Assembly: GCA_902729315.2 (NCBI GenBank)
Contig: LR746273.1
Location: 6,282,501-6,346,500 of the forward strand
From: Spirodela intermedia
Lineage: Eukaryota; Streptophyta; Magnoliopsida; Alismatales; Araceae
Reading direction: 5' to 3'
Length of the DNA stretch: 64,000 nt
Positions 1 through 10,900 of the stretch are shown in pieces (position 1 is the first letter of the stretch; the number at the start of each line of letters is the position of its first letter). A program made the position numbers and the translations under genes. Under the pieces are notes generated by a model. It saw only the letters and a program-made list of their open reading frames with translations, ran no database searches and was not told the DNA's origin.

Positions 1-493
1 ACCCTCCGAACCCAACGATTAATCAAACATTTTTTTCCGAATTCTCACGACACATCATGAGCAGCAGGCCAACAGACGTTCTCAACGCCTGGTCAACGCC
101 TCTCGAAGGAGAGAATCATGCACCTCACCCCCTCAGCAGCTGCAACAACAATGTCAACTCCCCCAAACTCGCTGGCTCATGCCCACATCAGTCAACCCTC
201 CCAAACCCAAATCCTATTGGCGGAGACACATACATGGGTATATATATATATATAGTTTTATTTTCTCAATAAAAGCAGATATAAAATAGCATGGGCATTC
301 AGAAAAGCAGATAAAATTTTGAACTTTCTTCATAAAAAATTGCAAGGATGAGGAAGGCCCCAGCAGCCGTACCAGGCTTCTGCTGGGCAACCTGCAAGTA
401 GGGCAGCTTTTCCTGCACCTCGGGGTGCTCAAAAGGTGCTCAGAAGTGGGGCGGGAAACCAATTGAGCGTGAAGAAATCCTTGGTAATGGCGA
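1..493. other. 3' flank of the GH17/X8 gene
   Basis: No gene is recognised in this stretch. A short TA run lies at about 238-254. On the minus strand an AATAAA hexamer (257-262) could serve as the poly(A) signal of the GH17/X8 gene. Positions 330-418 could instead hold a short last coding exon of that gene, described in its entry. Confidence 0.4.
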
Positions 494-1754
494 TCAAATG
501 AAGTGGCAATGGAACTTCTGATAATGGCGGAGATGGAGGAGGATGGAACACGTACTTGGGTCTGAGTTGATGAGCGCAGCGGTCCCCTGGAAGTCGCAGC
601 TGCCGCCGGTCTTCTTCGATTTCTGCCAGTAGCTGTTGAATGCGAAAGAAGCGTGGGCGATGATGTGATCAGGGTAGAAGCAGCTCCCATGGGGTTTAAT
701 CTCCTCGCAGTCGGCGCCGCCCTCGCCGCAAGCGTAGTCCATGGCCTCCTGCAGCGCCTCCGGGATCGCTGTGGGCTTCGCCACGCACCACGACGGGCCC
801 CTCTCCGCCTCCCAGCCTCCCGGGGCCGCCAAAGGCGCCGCCGAGCACGGCGGCGCGGCGGCGGAGAAACCGGCTGGAGGTGGGTCGTCGGGGATCTCGC
901 TTGGTGCGGCGGCGGGCACGAAGGAGAAGGACCCATCTGGTGCTGAGGCGAATGGCGGCGATGATGGGGTAGGGTTTTCGCTGGAGAAACCAGGGGATGA
1001 GGCGAAGGAAGAAGAAAGGCTCCTGCGAAAGGTGTTCCCCTCCATTATGGTCCAGATTTCCATGAATGGGGAGAAACCCAGGTTTTCGAGAGCCAACTTG
1101 TGAGCAGACACCAGAGAGTGTGTCGCCCCAAGGGAGGAGGAGGAAGGAGGTGGGTCGACCAGGTAGGAAGAGTTGGACCTCCACAGATAGGTCAACAGGG
1201 GTTTAAGGGTTTTGACTGCTGAGTGGTGACCCAGACAGTCGGAGGAGAAGGCTGCGGAAACCATGATCTCCCTCTCGAGGCCCCATCTGAGGAGAGAATG
1301 GTGCAGGTTCTTCACTGAAGGCAGCACCATATCCCACTGGGGGGCCCTCAGCGTAGTGCAGAGAACTCCCCTGCCCACAACAATGGCGGTGACGTTTCCC
1401 GATGGGAAAACAGAGAGGACGTGCCTCCTCAGCCATGTCTCCGCCTGCAAAACGCTGGATGACACCGCGGGGAGGTCTGCCACCGCGACGGAGACCGCCA
1501 TGGCCGGCGCGCTGGCGCCGTACCCGGGACGGTGGAGCTCCAAGAACGTCGCCGAACCATGGAGGCCAACGAACTTGATGACACCTTCTTGACCTGCACC
1601 TGCGACGAGGGGGAAGGAGAAGACGATCAGAGAGAAAAGCCGTATCAGAGCGAACCGTCTGAGAGCGCTGGAAGGGTAGTGAGGCTCCCCCCTCACCAGC
1701 AAGACCCAGGATGGGGAAGAAGAGCACAAGGAGGGAGAGTTGAAGCGCCGCCAT
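494..1754 (-). CDS. Truncated GH17-like protein with C-terminal X8 (CBM43) domain
   Basis: Two exons fit: 1754-1697 (signal peptide MAALQLSLLVLFFPILGLA) and 1599-494, joined at donor G|GTGAGG and acceptor GCAG|GTGCAGG in matching phase, giving about 387 residues. After the signal peptide, VIKFVGLHGSA and the later stretch LKPLLTYLWRSNSSYLVDP match the N-terminal half of GH17 beta-1,3-glucanases; family members usually read NAYP where this has VDPP. The C-terminal half, which carries the catalytic glutamates, is missing. A Ser/Pro-rich linker follows, then an X8 domain from WCVAKPTA with cysteines in ACGEGGADC, HGSCFYP and GGSCDF. X8 domains bind beta-1,3-glucan, so the likely role is a secreted callose- or wall-binding protein rather than an enzyme. 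The 3' end is uncertain: a donor GTACGT at 555-550 with an acceptor at 419 or 392 would swap the last 20 residues for an exon ending at 330. Confidence 0.8.
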
Positions 1755-2649
1755 CCTCGTCTCCTACGCCGCCGCCTCTTGTTCTTCCTCCTGCCGCAGA
1801 GAACCTGGTCGGAGGGGAGACAAGGGGTCTCTCCCGGCGAGAGGAAGCGGGAAATGTGGGTGGCCGCCTCCGGCGGGAGATAGCGGCGAGGGGACGGCAG
1901 GCGTTGATATCTGCGCTCTGTTGCGGCGTACGGTCGGAAGAAGACAGGGCGTGGAATGCGTGCAGCTCGTAGGTCGAAGGCTGACAGGCCAGCAGTCCAG
2001 GCATTGGTCCATAGTAGCTGGGGCCCACATTAATCTCTCTCTCTCTCTCTCGATACAAGTTGGCCCATTTATGGTCAGGCCCAAGACCATTACTGGGCCT
2101 GGTTCGAATAACGAGGCTACACTTAGCCCGTTTAGAATCCGATAAGAGGCTAACGAGTACTGTATGGGAGGAATTTTTAGGCACATTAAAACCGGGAGTT
2201 TTTTTTCTGTCATTGAATTTATTCTCAGCCGTTGGATTATATTTGGGCGGATGAGATTCGGTGCCAAGCAAGCCAGGACAGCCCAGGGATGTCATTTTTT
2301 CATATATTTATATCTATGTGTTGATCACATTATTACGTGGCCGTCCTCGATTTACCACGTGTAGTCTCTCTCTTTCTCTCTCTCCGAGTCGGCCCATTTA
2401 GAATCCGGTAAGAGCTTACAGGCTGCTGCTTTTAGTGGGTCGCGGGGAGGAATTTTTCGGGCCCATTAAAGTTGGGACATTTTTTTCTGTAACTGAAGTT
2501 ATTATCAGCCGTTGGATCATATTTAGACGGATGAGGTTGGTTCCTAGAACTCTCACGTTGCTAGCAGGAGGGCGAGGATTGGAGGGGAGAGAGTTGAATT
2601 CCCCCGCTAGAGAGAGGAGTCGAAAGTGGTGGTGGTGGTGGCGGAGGGG
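1755..2649. promoter_or_regulatory. Divergent promoter region between GH17/X8 and CTU2
   Basis: This 0.9 kb separates two divergent genes. It holds a CT run (about 2034-2052) and several TGGGCC/GGCCCA elements (2059-2100 and 2391-2462), which resemble the site II/TCP-type boxes common in promoters of plant growth and translation genes. It also contains an imperfect direct repeat listed separately. No TATA box could be assigned with confidence. Confidence 0.5.
2126..2547 (+). repeat. Imperfect direct repeat, two copies of about 140-155 bp
   Basis: Copy 1 covers about 2126-2267 and copy 2 about 2392-2547. Both begin with TTTAGAATCCG, share GGGAGGAATTTTT and CATTAAA, and end with CAGCCGTTGGAT followed by a GCGGATGAG or ACGGATGAG block. 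Both lie upstream of CTU2. No terminal inverted repeat or target-site duplication was seen, so a MITE origin is possible but unproven. Confidence 0.7.
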
Positions 2650-5106
2650 ATGGGCTCCTGCGGCGGCGGCGGGGCGGGAGGTGGCTGCCAGTCGGAGTGC
2701 TTCCGCGACCGGGAGGGGGACGAGGAGGATTCTTTGAGGACGGAGGATCTGAAGCGCTGCTCCGGCTCCTGCTCCGGCGACCAGTCTCCGGCGAACGATG
2801 GGCGTGGTCTCTGTAACAAGTGCCGGGAGATCGCTGCAGTGTACAACAATCTTTGCGGGGCCTGCTTCCGCTTCTCCTTGTATGGAAAATTCAAGGTCGC
2901 TGTTACGTCGAACGGGATGATCTCTCCGACGGACAAGGTCCTTGTCGCCCTCTCCGGTGGCCCCGCCTCCAGGTTCTAGATTTTTTCTTCCCGCATCGTA
3001 TTCCACCCTTTCCTGCCCCCTCCGCCAATTCTGTGTCGCCTAGTCCAGAATTTTGACTCCGTTGGTATATACATCCACGTAACTGGCTAGCAGTGACTCA
3101 CTCCCTTCGATTAAATAGACTATGCGACCGCATGTTTGGGCCGGGAAGACTAGCCTTCAGTTTGTTTCTGAAGACATCGGTTTTTTTTGTGTGTTCGAGG
3201 GAATTTTCTTCCTCATACACTATGATCGAAGCATGCGTGTATCCGGTTAAGTGGATGTATAGATCAGGATTGCATATCGCGTGGGAGAGCATGTTTTATT
3301 GTAGCCCAGGGCTGCCGATTGACTTTCTCTTTTCGAGTTGATGACGGGCTAATGCTTCGTTGTCAAAGGCAAGGACGGGCCAGTAGATTGATGACTCTAA
3401 CAAGGGTGAAGATTAACATCGAGGCTCATCATTTCAATATTACAAATTGTTATGTTTCAGGCAGTTTTATGTTTTGCCTTGCTTCCTTTTCTCCTTTTTA
3501 GGAGTAACTTATGACCTACAGATTTCATGTTGAAGTGATGAGACTTATGGCCACATGCTTCCTCTTATGGTTGAACAGTTAACATGCTCTAGACTGAAAG
3601 TTAGATCATATGATAACGACGTGGTACTGAAATTTCGCTGAGCACCTCATGCCACCAGCTCGTTAGTACCAGTGTTACATTGCTTTTGACAGGTTTGCAA
3701 TGTTTTTTAACTGTAATGAGTGACAGGTCTGCAGCATACGATTTTGACGTGGGAACCTTGTGACGTGAATAAAACTCTCCGAAGTGAATCTTGTAGGTTA
3801 GTCTATACCATCCATCGTGTAGCTCAAGTAATATGAAGAAAGATATTTTGCCTAAGATAGTGAGAGATGTCGGACATAATGCCTAAGGCATAATGTAGAC
3901 TTCTATGGTAGGAGATATGGGAAGAAAGGAAGCAGTTGAGAAAATTATGTTAGAAGGAATATATTAATGAGATGACGACCTATATTCTAACCTGTTGACA
4001 GCTCAAAACTCCTCTTGCTTATTTGTCGTTGATCGGCTGTAGTCCATTTCTCGCATTGTGGCGCTGGTGTGCTGTAATTGTTTTAGGTTTGGGTTTAATG
4101 AATTTTGCACTTCAGTAGATCATTTGTACGTGCTGCACATCTTCATTATTATATGACTATTCTATCTAGTTGTATGAAACTCTCTCTCTCTCTCCTCCCC
4201 CCTCTCACATGTCTGTGTGAACTTGCGTATCCTATTTTTATTTACAGGATAGCCCTGGAATTTGCCCATGAGATGCAGTTGAAGGCGCAAAAGAGTTGGG
4301 ATGCAAGTAAAGATCAAGCTTTACCAGTTTTCGGTGTTGGGGCTGCCTTTATCGACGAAAGTATACCTCTTAGGCCTTCCGAAGTGGTTCAGAAAGCAAT
4401 AGAGGAGATGAGATTTCGCGTTTCGCAGTTAACACCGCCTCCAAAGGTGTTTCATGTTGCATCCATTGGAAGCCTTCTTTCTGCGGATACAAAGGATGGG
4501 ACTGGATTAAATGCTTTGCTTGAGACTATTAGTGATGCCACTGGGAAAGAAGATCTTCTGAGTTATTTGCGAATGCTATCCTTGCAAAAGGTTCGTTATC
4601 TTGCTTCTGTCAACGTGAACTGGGCTTAACAAATAATGATTGAATTTCTTACAAAATTATGCTACTATTTTGCCTCCAGATTGCTTTAGATAATGGATAT
4701 AGCAAATTGGTTCTAGGATCTTGCACGACAACGATAGCATGCCACATACTGTCTGCAACTGTGAAGGTTTGTCATCGGCAACTGGGTTTAGAAAATTACA
4801 CGAAGTTGATTGATCTTATTTATCAGCGGAGATCACATAACATGAATTGTTTTCCTAACAATGAATGCCCAATTTTAGGCCGAGACTGCAGATCTCTGAG
4901 CTGATGCCATATCTGAGTGGGCATTGCGCATTGCTTCTCTAACAAGTGATATACAAAGTGTTACGTTTTTGCAAGATGTTTGGCCCATTTAGCTGTATGA
5001 TAGCCTTCCATTTTACTAAGCGAAAAGTCCCGGAGGATTTTCTTCTTTCACTTTATTTACATGCAGTGCTATATAGGTATAATTCGTGGTTAATTTCCCG
5101 TTAGCC

Positions 5107-5144
<38 letters not shown>

Positions 5145-5767
5145 GATTGATTTAAGAGCTTTTAATTGTACTTTGAGAGGGAACTGGGTTAGTGATCTGT
5201 TGCACGGAAGTTTAGAAAAAGACACAAAATAAATACCCTTTCAGGTCAGGGATATCTGTTTTCAGGGTCCTCACCATTGGCAGTTTTTTTTTTTTTCCAG
5301 GGTCAAGGTTACTCTTTACCCGCAGATATACAGTATGTAGATGCCAGATGGGAGATTCCAGTTGTTCTGCCTCTTCGTAGCTGTCTTGCAGAGGAGCTTT
5401 CAATGCTTTGCCACCTTGATGGGTAAGTTTGGCTATATATCTATACAGAAACTCATTCCATTCACCTCTTCTCTGTGACGACTATATGATCAACTCCGGT
5501 TAAATCTGCAGCCATGAGATTCATCAAGTTTTCGATCAACCTTGTTCGGGCATCAATAATTTGGTCTCCTCGTTCATTGCACGTGTGCAGGTGTGATGGG
5601 TATTTTTTTCTCTATGTATACTTTTTTTTTTGAGACATATTCCTGCAATCAGTCGGACTGATGTTTGGTAATGATATCTTATTATCCATGAAATCGATGA
5701 GATTATTTGTGGGTTAGCACTGCCGTGCCGTGCCCATTTTTCTTTGCCTGTGTTCTCTTCTGACAGC

Positions 5768-5837
<70 letters not shown>

Positions 5838-6918
5838 TCCTGGGCCAGCCCATTGACACCTTTAATTACATCGTTTGTCATAACTTCAGAATTCTTAGAT
5901 TCATGGCATTCCTCTCCATCTAAAAGCCTTACCTTTTTCCTGACGAATACACAGGAAGAGAACCCTTCTCGTGCCCGGACAATCCTCAGAACAGCAGAGA
6001 AGCTACGCCCATTCCATTTCAACAGACTTTCAGAGAATCTTTCTTATGAGATGCTGCCATCTCGTGTGCGTCGGAAGCTGCAGACTGCCGCAAACGCCGA
6101 GTTCACTCCATCAGAGCTCCTTTGCCCAATCTGCGGCGGCCCACTCACGGAATCTGATGTCACACGCTTGAAATCCACCGTCAGTAAGTCATCAAGAAGA
6201 CATGAGGCTTTTGCTGCACATTGCTGCCAGAGTTGCTGCTCTCAGATCCTTCCAAAGGAGCTGCCTTCCCTCGAACATTTCTATTCTCTTTTGCCCGTAG
6301 CGATGAGAGGGAGAGTGAAGGATGCTGCTTCTCCCGGCAACCATTGGCTGAGGTGAGTACTTTCTTTGCCATCTTTGTCTACAACTTGAAGTCAACCCCC
6401 CCCCGGGCAATATAAGGGGGAGTGAGCTACCCACGTCAGTGGATCCCACCCGGCATATCTTATTGCTGACTCTGATTCACTGATGAACATGGTCTCCAGC
6501 TTGAAGTCAACCCTCCTTCCACTTCCCCTTTAAGTAAACCCACACCATCTTATTGTTGATTCTGATGCCCATGTGACAGTTTTGACAAGCTTACTGAGAT
6601 CGACGAAACTTGGTCTCCAACTTAAGTCAACTCTCCCCTTTCCATAATTCGCCAATATGATGATCAGAGAACTAACTACCCACGTTGCCAAATCCCACGT
6701 GCAACACCTTTATCGTTGACTCTGATTTCCAATTCCCATTCTGATTACCGTATTGAGATGCATTCACACCATAGCTTCCACATTTATGTGGGTCCTCCGA
6801 TCTTGCGAATCTATCAGTAGATTCTCCTCTGTTCCTGTGGCTTATCGGTCAACTCTCCATCACGATCACTCTCAGGGACCAAATAGAAGACTGTTTGCTC
6901 TCATCTGACGAAGATTAA
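2650..6918 (+). CDS. Cytoplasmic tRNA 2-thiolation protein 2 (CTU2/NCS2)
   Basis: Seven exons join in phase: 2650-2972, 4248-4590, 4680-4766, 5301-5422, 5512-5590, 5955-6352 and 6876-6918, giving 464 residues, close to plant CTU2 (about 460). CTU2 pairs with CTU1 to 2-thiolate the wobble uridine of tRNA-Lys, -Glu and -Gln in the cytosol, using sulfur delivered by URM1. Visible marks are an N-terminal CxxC pair (CNKCREI...NLCGAC), the PP-loop-derived VALSGGPASR split by intron 1, VLGSCTTTIACHIL, QYVDARWEIPVVLPL, and a C-terminal CPICGGP plus CCQSCC zinc-type cysteine set. The last exon encodes the acidic tail DQIEDCLLSSDED. The start at 2650 is preferred over an in-frame ATG at 2626 because it lacks a low-complexity Val run. 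Intron 1 is 1.3 kb; introns 3 and 5 carry ATT and TC/TA microsatellites. Confidence 0.95.
5108..5143 (+). repeat. TTA trinucleotide run in CTU2 intron 3
   Basis: Twelve near-perfect TTA units. Confidence 0.95.
5771..5833 (+). repeat. Compound TC16/TA15 microsatellite in CTU2 intron 5
   Basis: A TC run passes directly into a TA run. It lies about 120 bp upstream of the exon 6 acceptor. A structurally similar TC-then-TA array occurs in the RlmN-like gene. Confidence 0.95.
6376..6730 (+). repeat. Degenerate tandem repeat in the last CTU2 intron
   Basis: About three diverged units of 110-125 bp. Each has a version of TGGTCTCCAACTTGAAGTCAAC, a C-rich patch, and TTATTGTTGACTCTGAT. The unit edges (about 6376, 6490 and 6608) are approximate because the copies differ considerably. 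Confidence 0.55.
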
Positions 6919-7826
6919 TAGGCTGACGTCACGCGATGACGTGTGAGTAGATCTCTGCCCATCTTGCTCCGGTTTGATCGGATTTCCTTTAAATGGTAGT
7001 CTTATGCTGGAGTTCTTCAGGTGGTCGTGGTATTGGGCCGCGGGCTGGATGGCTGTCGCTGTCGTTGACTAATTAGAAGGAAAGTCGTCTTCTTTTGATT
7101 CGGATTGAGTCGGAGCAGCTTCCGGATCTGTAGCCTTTTGACTCTCCTGTGACAGTGACACCTTTGAGATCTGGATCAAAATATAATTATTCATAAGTTA
7201 AGGTTGAATTATATAAAGTCTGTCAACGGTATAACAGAATGATATTCAAGGGAGTGTGGGCCGGGCCCAAAAACGCATTTTCTGGGCTTATCTCCTGGGC
7301 TGGGCCCAGAAAAAGCTTTCCGGACTTTGGACCGGACTATCTGCAAGGGAGGGTCTCATGAAATGGGCTCCAAGCCCGATTATAATGAAGCCCGGGCCCA
7401 GTCTCCATTGGATCTCACCTGATACAAGAGAGTGGGAAAGAGAGAGCCACTTGGACGATCGCTTGATGGCCATGTGGCAACGAAATAGGCTCTGGACCGG
7501 GCTTCACTTAAATATTTTACCTTATTTTTAGTCTTTTTTGTTACATTAATTCTCCATTTTTATTTCCAGATATTAAAACAAAAAATCCTGAATTAGACAC
7601 TAAAATAATGCTATATATTACAACTGTTCGTCTCGTAAATTCGTCAACCAGGGAGACCAGTCTAGAGAGAGAGAGAGAGAGAGAGAGGGAAATTAAATCA
7701 TGACAATTTTTCTGGAATATTTACTCGGAAAAATATCTATTATTATGATTATTATTTTGTAAAAGACACAAGCCCGGTAAGAAAGCGGTATCCGGCTTTT
7801 GGGTGTTTTCGTGTGTCACTCTCTCT

Positions 7827-7857
<31 letters not shown>

Positions 7858-7902
7858 GTGCTTGTAGAAGGTTGGGGGGGGGGCAGAAGGAAGTAGAAGA
7901 AA
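6919..7902. promoter_or_regulatory. Intergenic region and ASCC2-like promoter
   Basis: This is the 3' flank of CTU2 followed by the upstream region of the CUE gene. GGGCC/GGCCC elements cluster at 7256-7400. A GA run lies at 7665-7687 and CT runs at 7820-7857 fall in the probable 5' leader, ending in a G8 tract just before the start codon. No other gene was seen. Confidence 0.45.
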
Positions 7903-10900
7903 ATGTCTGCTCATGGGCAGCAGAGATCGAACGGGGAGAGGGGTCGCGGCCAGAGAGGGGCGAGGAGGTTCGTACCGAAGGGCAACGATGCCTCTCCTTC
8001 GCCCTCTTCTTCGTCTCGTCATAGCGATGCTGTCGCCCCAAAGCGGGTGCCGGCGACGCTCACGGCTTCCCTGAGAGGGGCGGTGTTGTCGTCCTCAGAC
8101 GGGCCGCCGGTGCGCGGCGGAGAGAGAGGTGGCGCCTGCTTCGTGAATTATTTGCCCCAGGATGAAGCGGTGGCTTCGGGCCTCGGGGTGGAGAACGGGG
8201 GCCTGGATGCCGTGGAGTCGCAGGCCGTGGTGGATGTTCTCAACGCGGAGCTGTCCCGTATCCTTAAGATGAAGCCCAAGAAATTCTGGGAAGAAGGTGC
8301 GTCTCTAGGTCGTTGGATTCTGGATGATCGATTCCAATACATTTCTTCTCTCTCTCGCTCTCTATAATTTGCAATTGGGTGGGTTATGGTGGTAAAAAGC
8401 AGGTGGCAGACAGAACTATCCGGTTGATCTTCTTTCCTCTTCAACGACACTGATCCTTTAGACCTTTTGAATTATATCTTCTAATATCTATAATTAGTGG
8501 CGCTTGGCAGTGGTTCGTAGTATCTCGCTGCATGGGTTCCTGGACAGCTACTTACGGTTCAGGAATAGATGGTATGATCTCCCTCATCGTGGACCTAAGG
8601 GAACCATTGCGGGGATAGTTGTTGGAGAAGCTGAGCTGAGCCGTCGCGTCTTCATGGCCCTCTATCGCATGTGAGTTGACTCTTCCTTGGTTTACCCATA
8701 TCCAGCATAGGTTAGGATGTCTTAGGCATGTCTGCTTCTGGTCAGAGCACGCTGTTGTCGTTCCTTGCAAAGGCAGACGTGCCTTATGTATAATCTAATT
8801 GTCTATTTTGGCAAGCAGGTCTACAAACAGAGATCCGGGTGCTAATCTTAGTGATTGCCTCAATTCCAAGGAGCATGCAGGTGTCTTTGTCTTCGTATTC
8901 TCCTCTATTATTTATATTTTTCATAGCCATCTGGGGATCGTGTTTGCCAACAGATTAAGGTATATGTATTGAATTTTGAGGATGAAAATTCTCATTTCTT
9001 TCATGTATAGCCCTCTTGCAGGGAATGAAATTGTTGGACTTGCCAAAGTTGCTGGATATCTGTGCTATCTATGGTCATGAGAATGCTGCGCTAACAGAAA
9101 CGCTAGTAAGCATCTGGTGGTTCATTTTATTAAAATCTGCATCTTCAGTGCATGTTTCTTGGCATTAGATGTTCTTCATATATACGCCAATGCGGCCCCT
9201 TCATTGCATGTTAATTAGCATTCAATATTATTCATGCTAGAAAATGTAGGTACGTTTTGATTTTGTTTGACAGTAAGATAGATAAAAGTAGGAGAAAAGA
9301 TGGAAGTAGCAGGGACACCATGTTTTTCTTTTTTGGGTTTGCCCTCTCTTCTGTCCATGTGTTCATTTTCCTATACTATGGGCCACATCCAATTCTTAGA
9401 GTCTTGGTGGATTTTATTTTTTAGGAAATTTTGGATATTTTAGTGCAGGTGGGATTTGAAAGGGAAAATGGCTTTATGGTGCTTTTTAAGTAGTTTCCAG
9501 TGCTGTGAGCTCCTCTAGATGGCTATGTAATGGGTGATACTCTTTCGCGAAATATTGGCCTACTGATAAGCATAGATGATCAGTGAATCTAGCACCAGTG
9601 ACATTATGTTATTAGAAAATATATTTTTACCTCAATTACGTTCTTATAGTTGAGTCTTTCTCTCACAACTAATTATGTAACCATAGGCAGATTGATTTTA
9701 AGATTCTCTGGAGTCCAAAGCCCTTTCTGTATCAGCCTTCTTTAGTCTTGTGTTTCGTTAAGACTTGGTGTTGTCTCCAGAGCTGAGTATTATTGGTTTG
9801 CTTCAAAGCGTGGTGCTTTGAATGCTTTCCCCGGAGGTGCTCTAGTGAGACTCAGTGTATGCTTGATGCCGTTTGATAGGATACCTGTGGTATGGGATTG
9901 GGGACTTCAAAGAGCAGCCAGAAAGTAAACATACGCTTCCATTGCGAAAATTTCGATGAAAGGCCGACTGCTTTGAATGCTACTACTTCTCAGGGGGGTT
10001 TGCTTCTTGGGGTGATACACATTTTTGTGATTTTTATTGTTTGTTAATGTGAGATATTTCATTTTCAGGTTATGAATGCAGTAAGATCACAGCCGAATGT
10101 TGTCCAAGATATTAGCACCACTCTTTCCTACTTTCTGAGCATCGTCCGCACTATGCATCAGCGTTGCAGCTCATCACTAGAGGTGCGGTCCTTCATCCTC
10201 TCAATGAAGGCTTGTAGTTTTAAAATAGTTACCTTGTTATCTCATTTGTGATCAATTTTCAATTTTTTTTCAAAATCATTGCTTGAGCCTTCTTCCGAAT
10301 TTTATTTCGTTCCATATAACAACTAGAAGTCTTTAGTCTTCGGAAAATGGCCTACGGAATTGTTATATCTAAAAATCCCTTCATCGTTTAATGTACTGTC
10401 ATCAACCCGTTTTTATCAGTCATCTTCTATCCAGTTAGATATCGCGTCCATGATATATGTTCTTCAGACTTTGTTCTTAGAAGATTCAACTGTAAGAAAC
10501 TCTCTCTGACCATTGTAAGAAGAGGTTGCATACTTCAGCAAACAATCATGTGACTGCATGTTTCTAGAGAAGAACAGGGAAGTGTAGTTTTTGTCAGAAC
10601 ACTCGTCTAGGAACTCTGACCATTGTATCGTGCAGTTCTAGGCTTTCTTCCACTTTAATTTTGAATAATTTGACATTTAATCTCGCATGAAATAGTAAAA
10701 ACAATTAGATTCGTATCAAGCAAAAAAATGATATTTGGGGAAATGCGGTTTTAACTAAAATCTGTCAAATAGTCTGTGACAGTTGCGCGAGAAAGAGGCT
10801 ATATAACTTGCTTTTGATGACATATTTCTGTACTACATCTCTTAAGTTCACACTTATGGCGTCATTTGTTAGAAGTCTTTCATTGATTACGGATGAGAGG

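Noticed and set aside
5730-6356. Frame of 208 residues starting inside the TC/TA microsatellite
   Set aside because: Only its 3' part (from 5955) is CTU2 exon 6; the start is intronic repeat, and the apparent stop at 6356 lies in the next intron.
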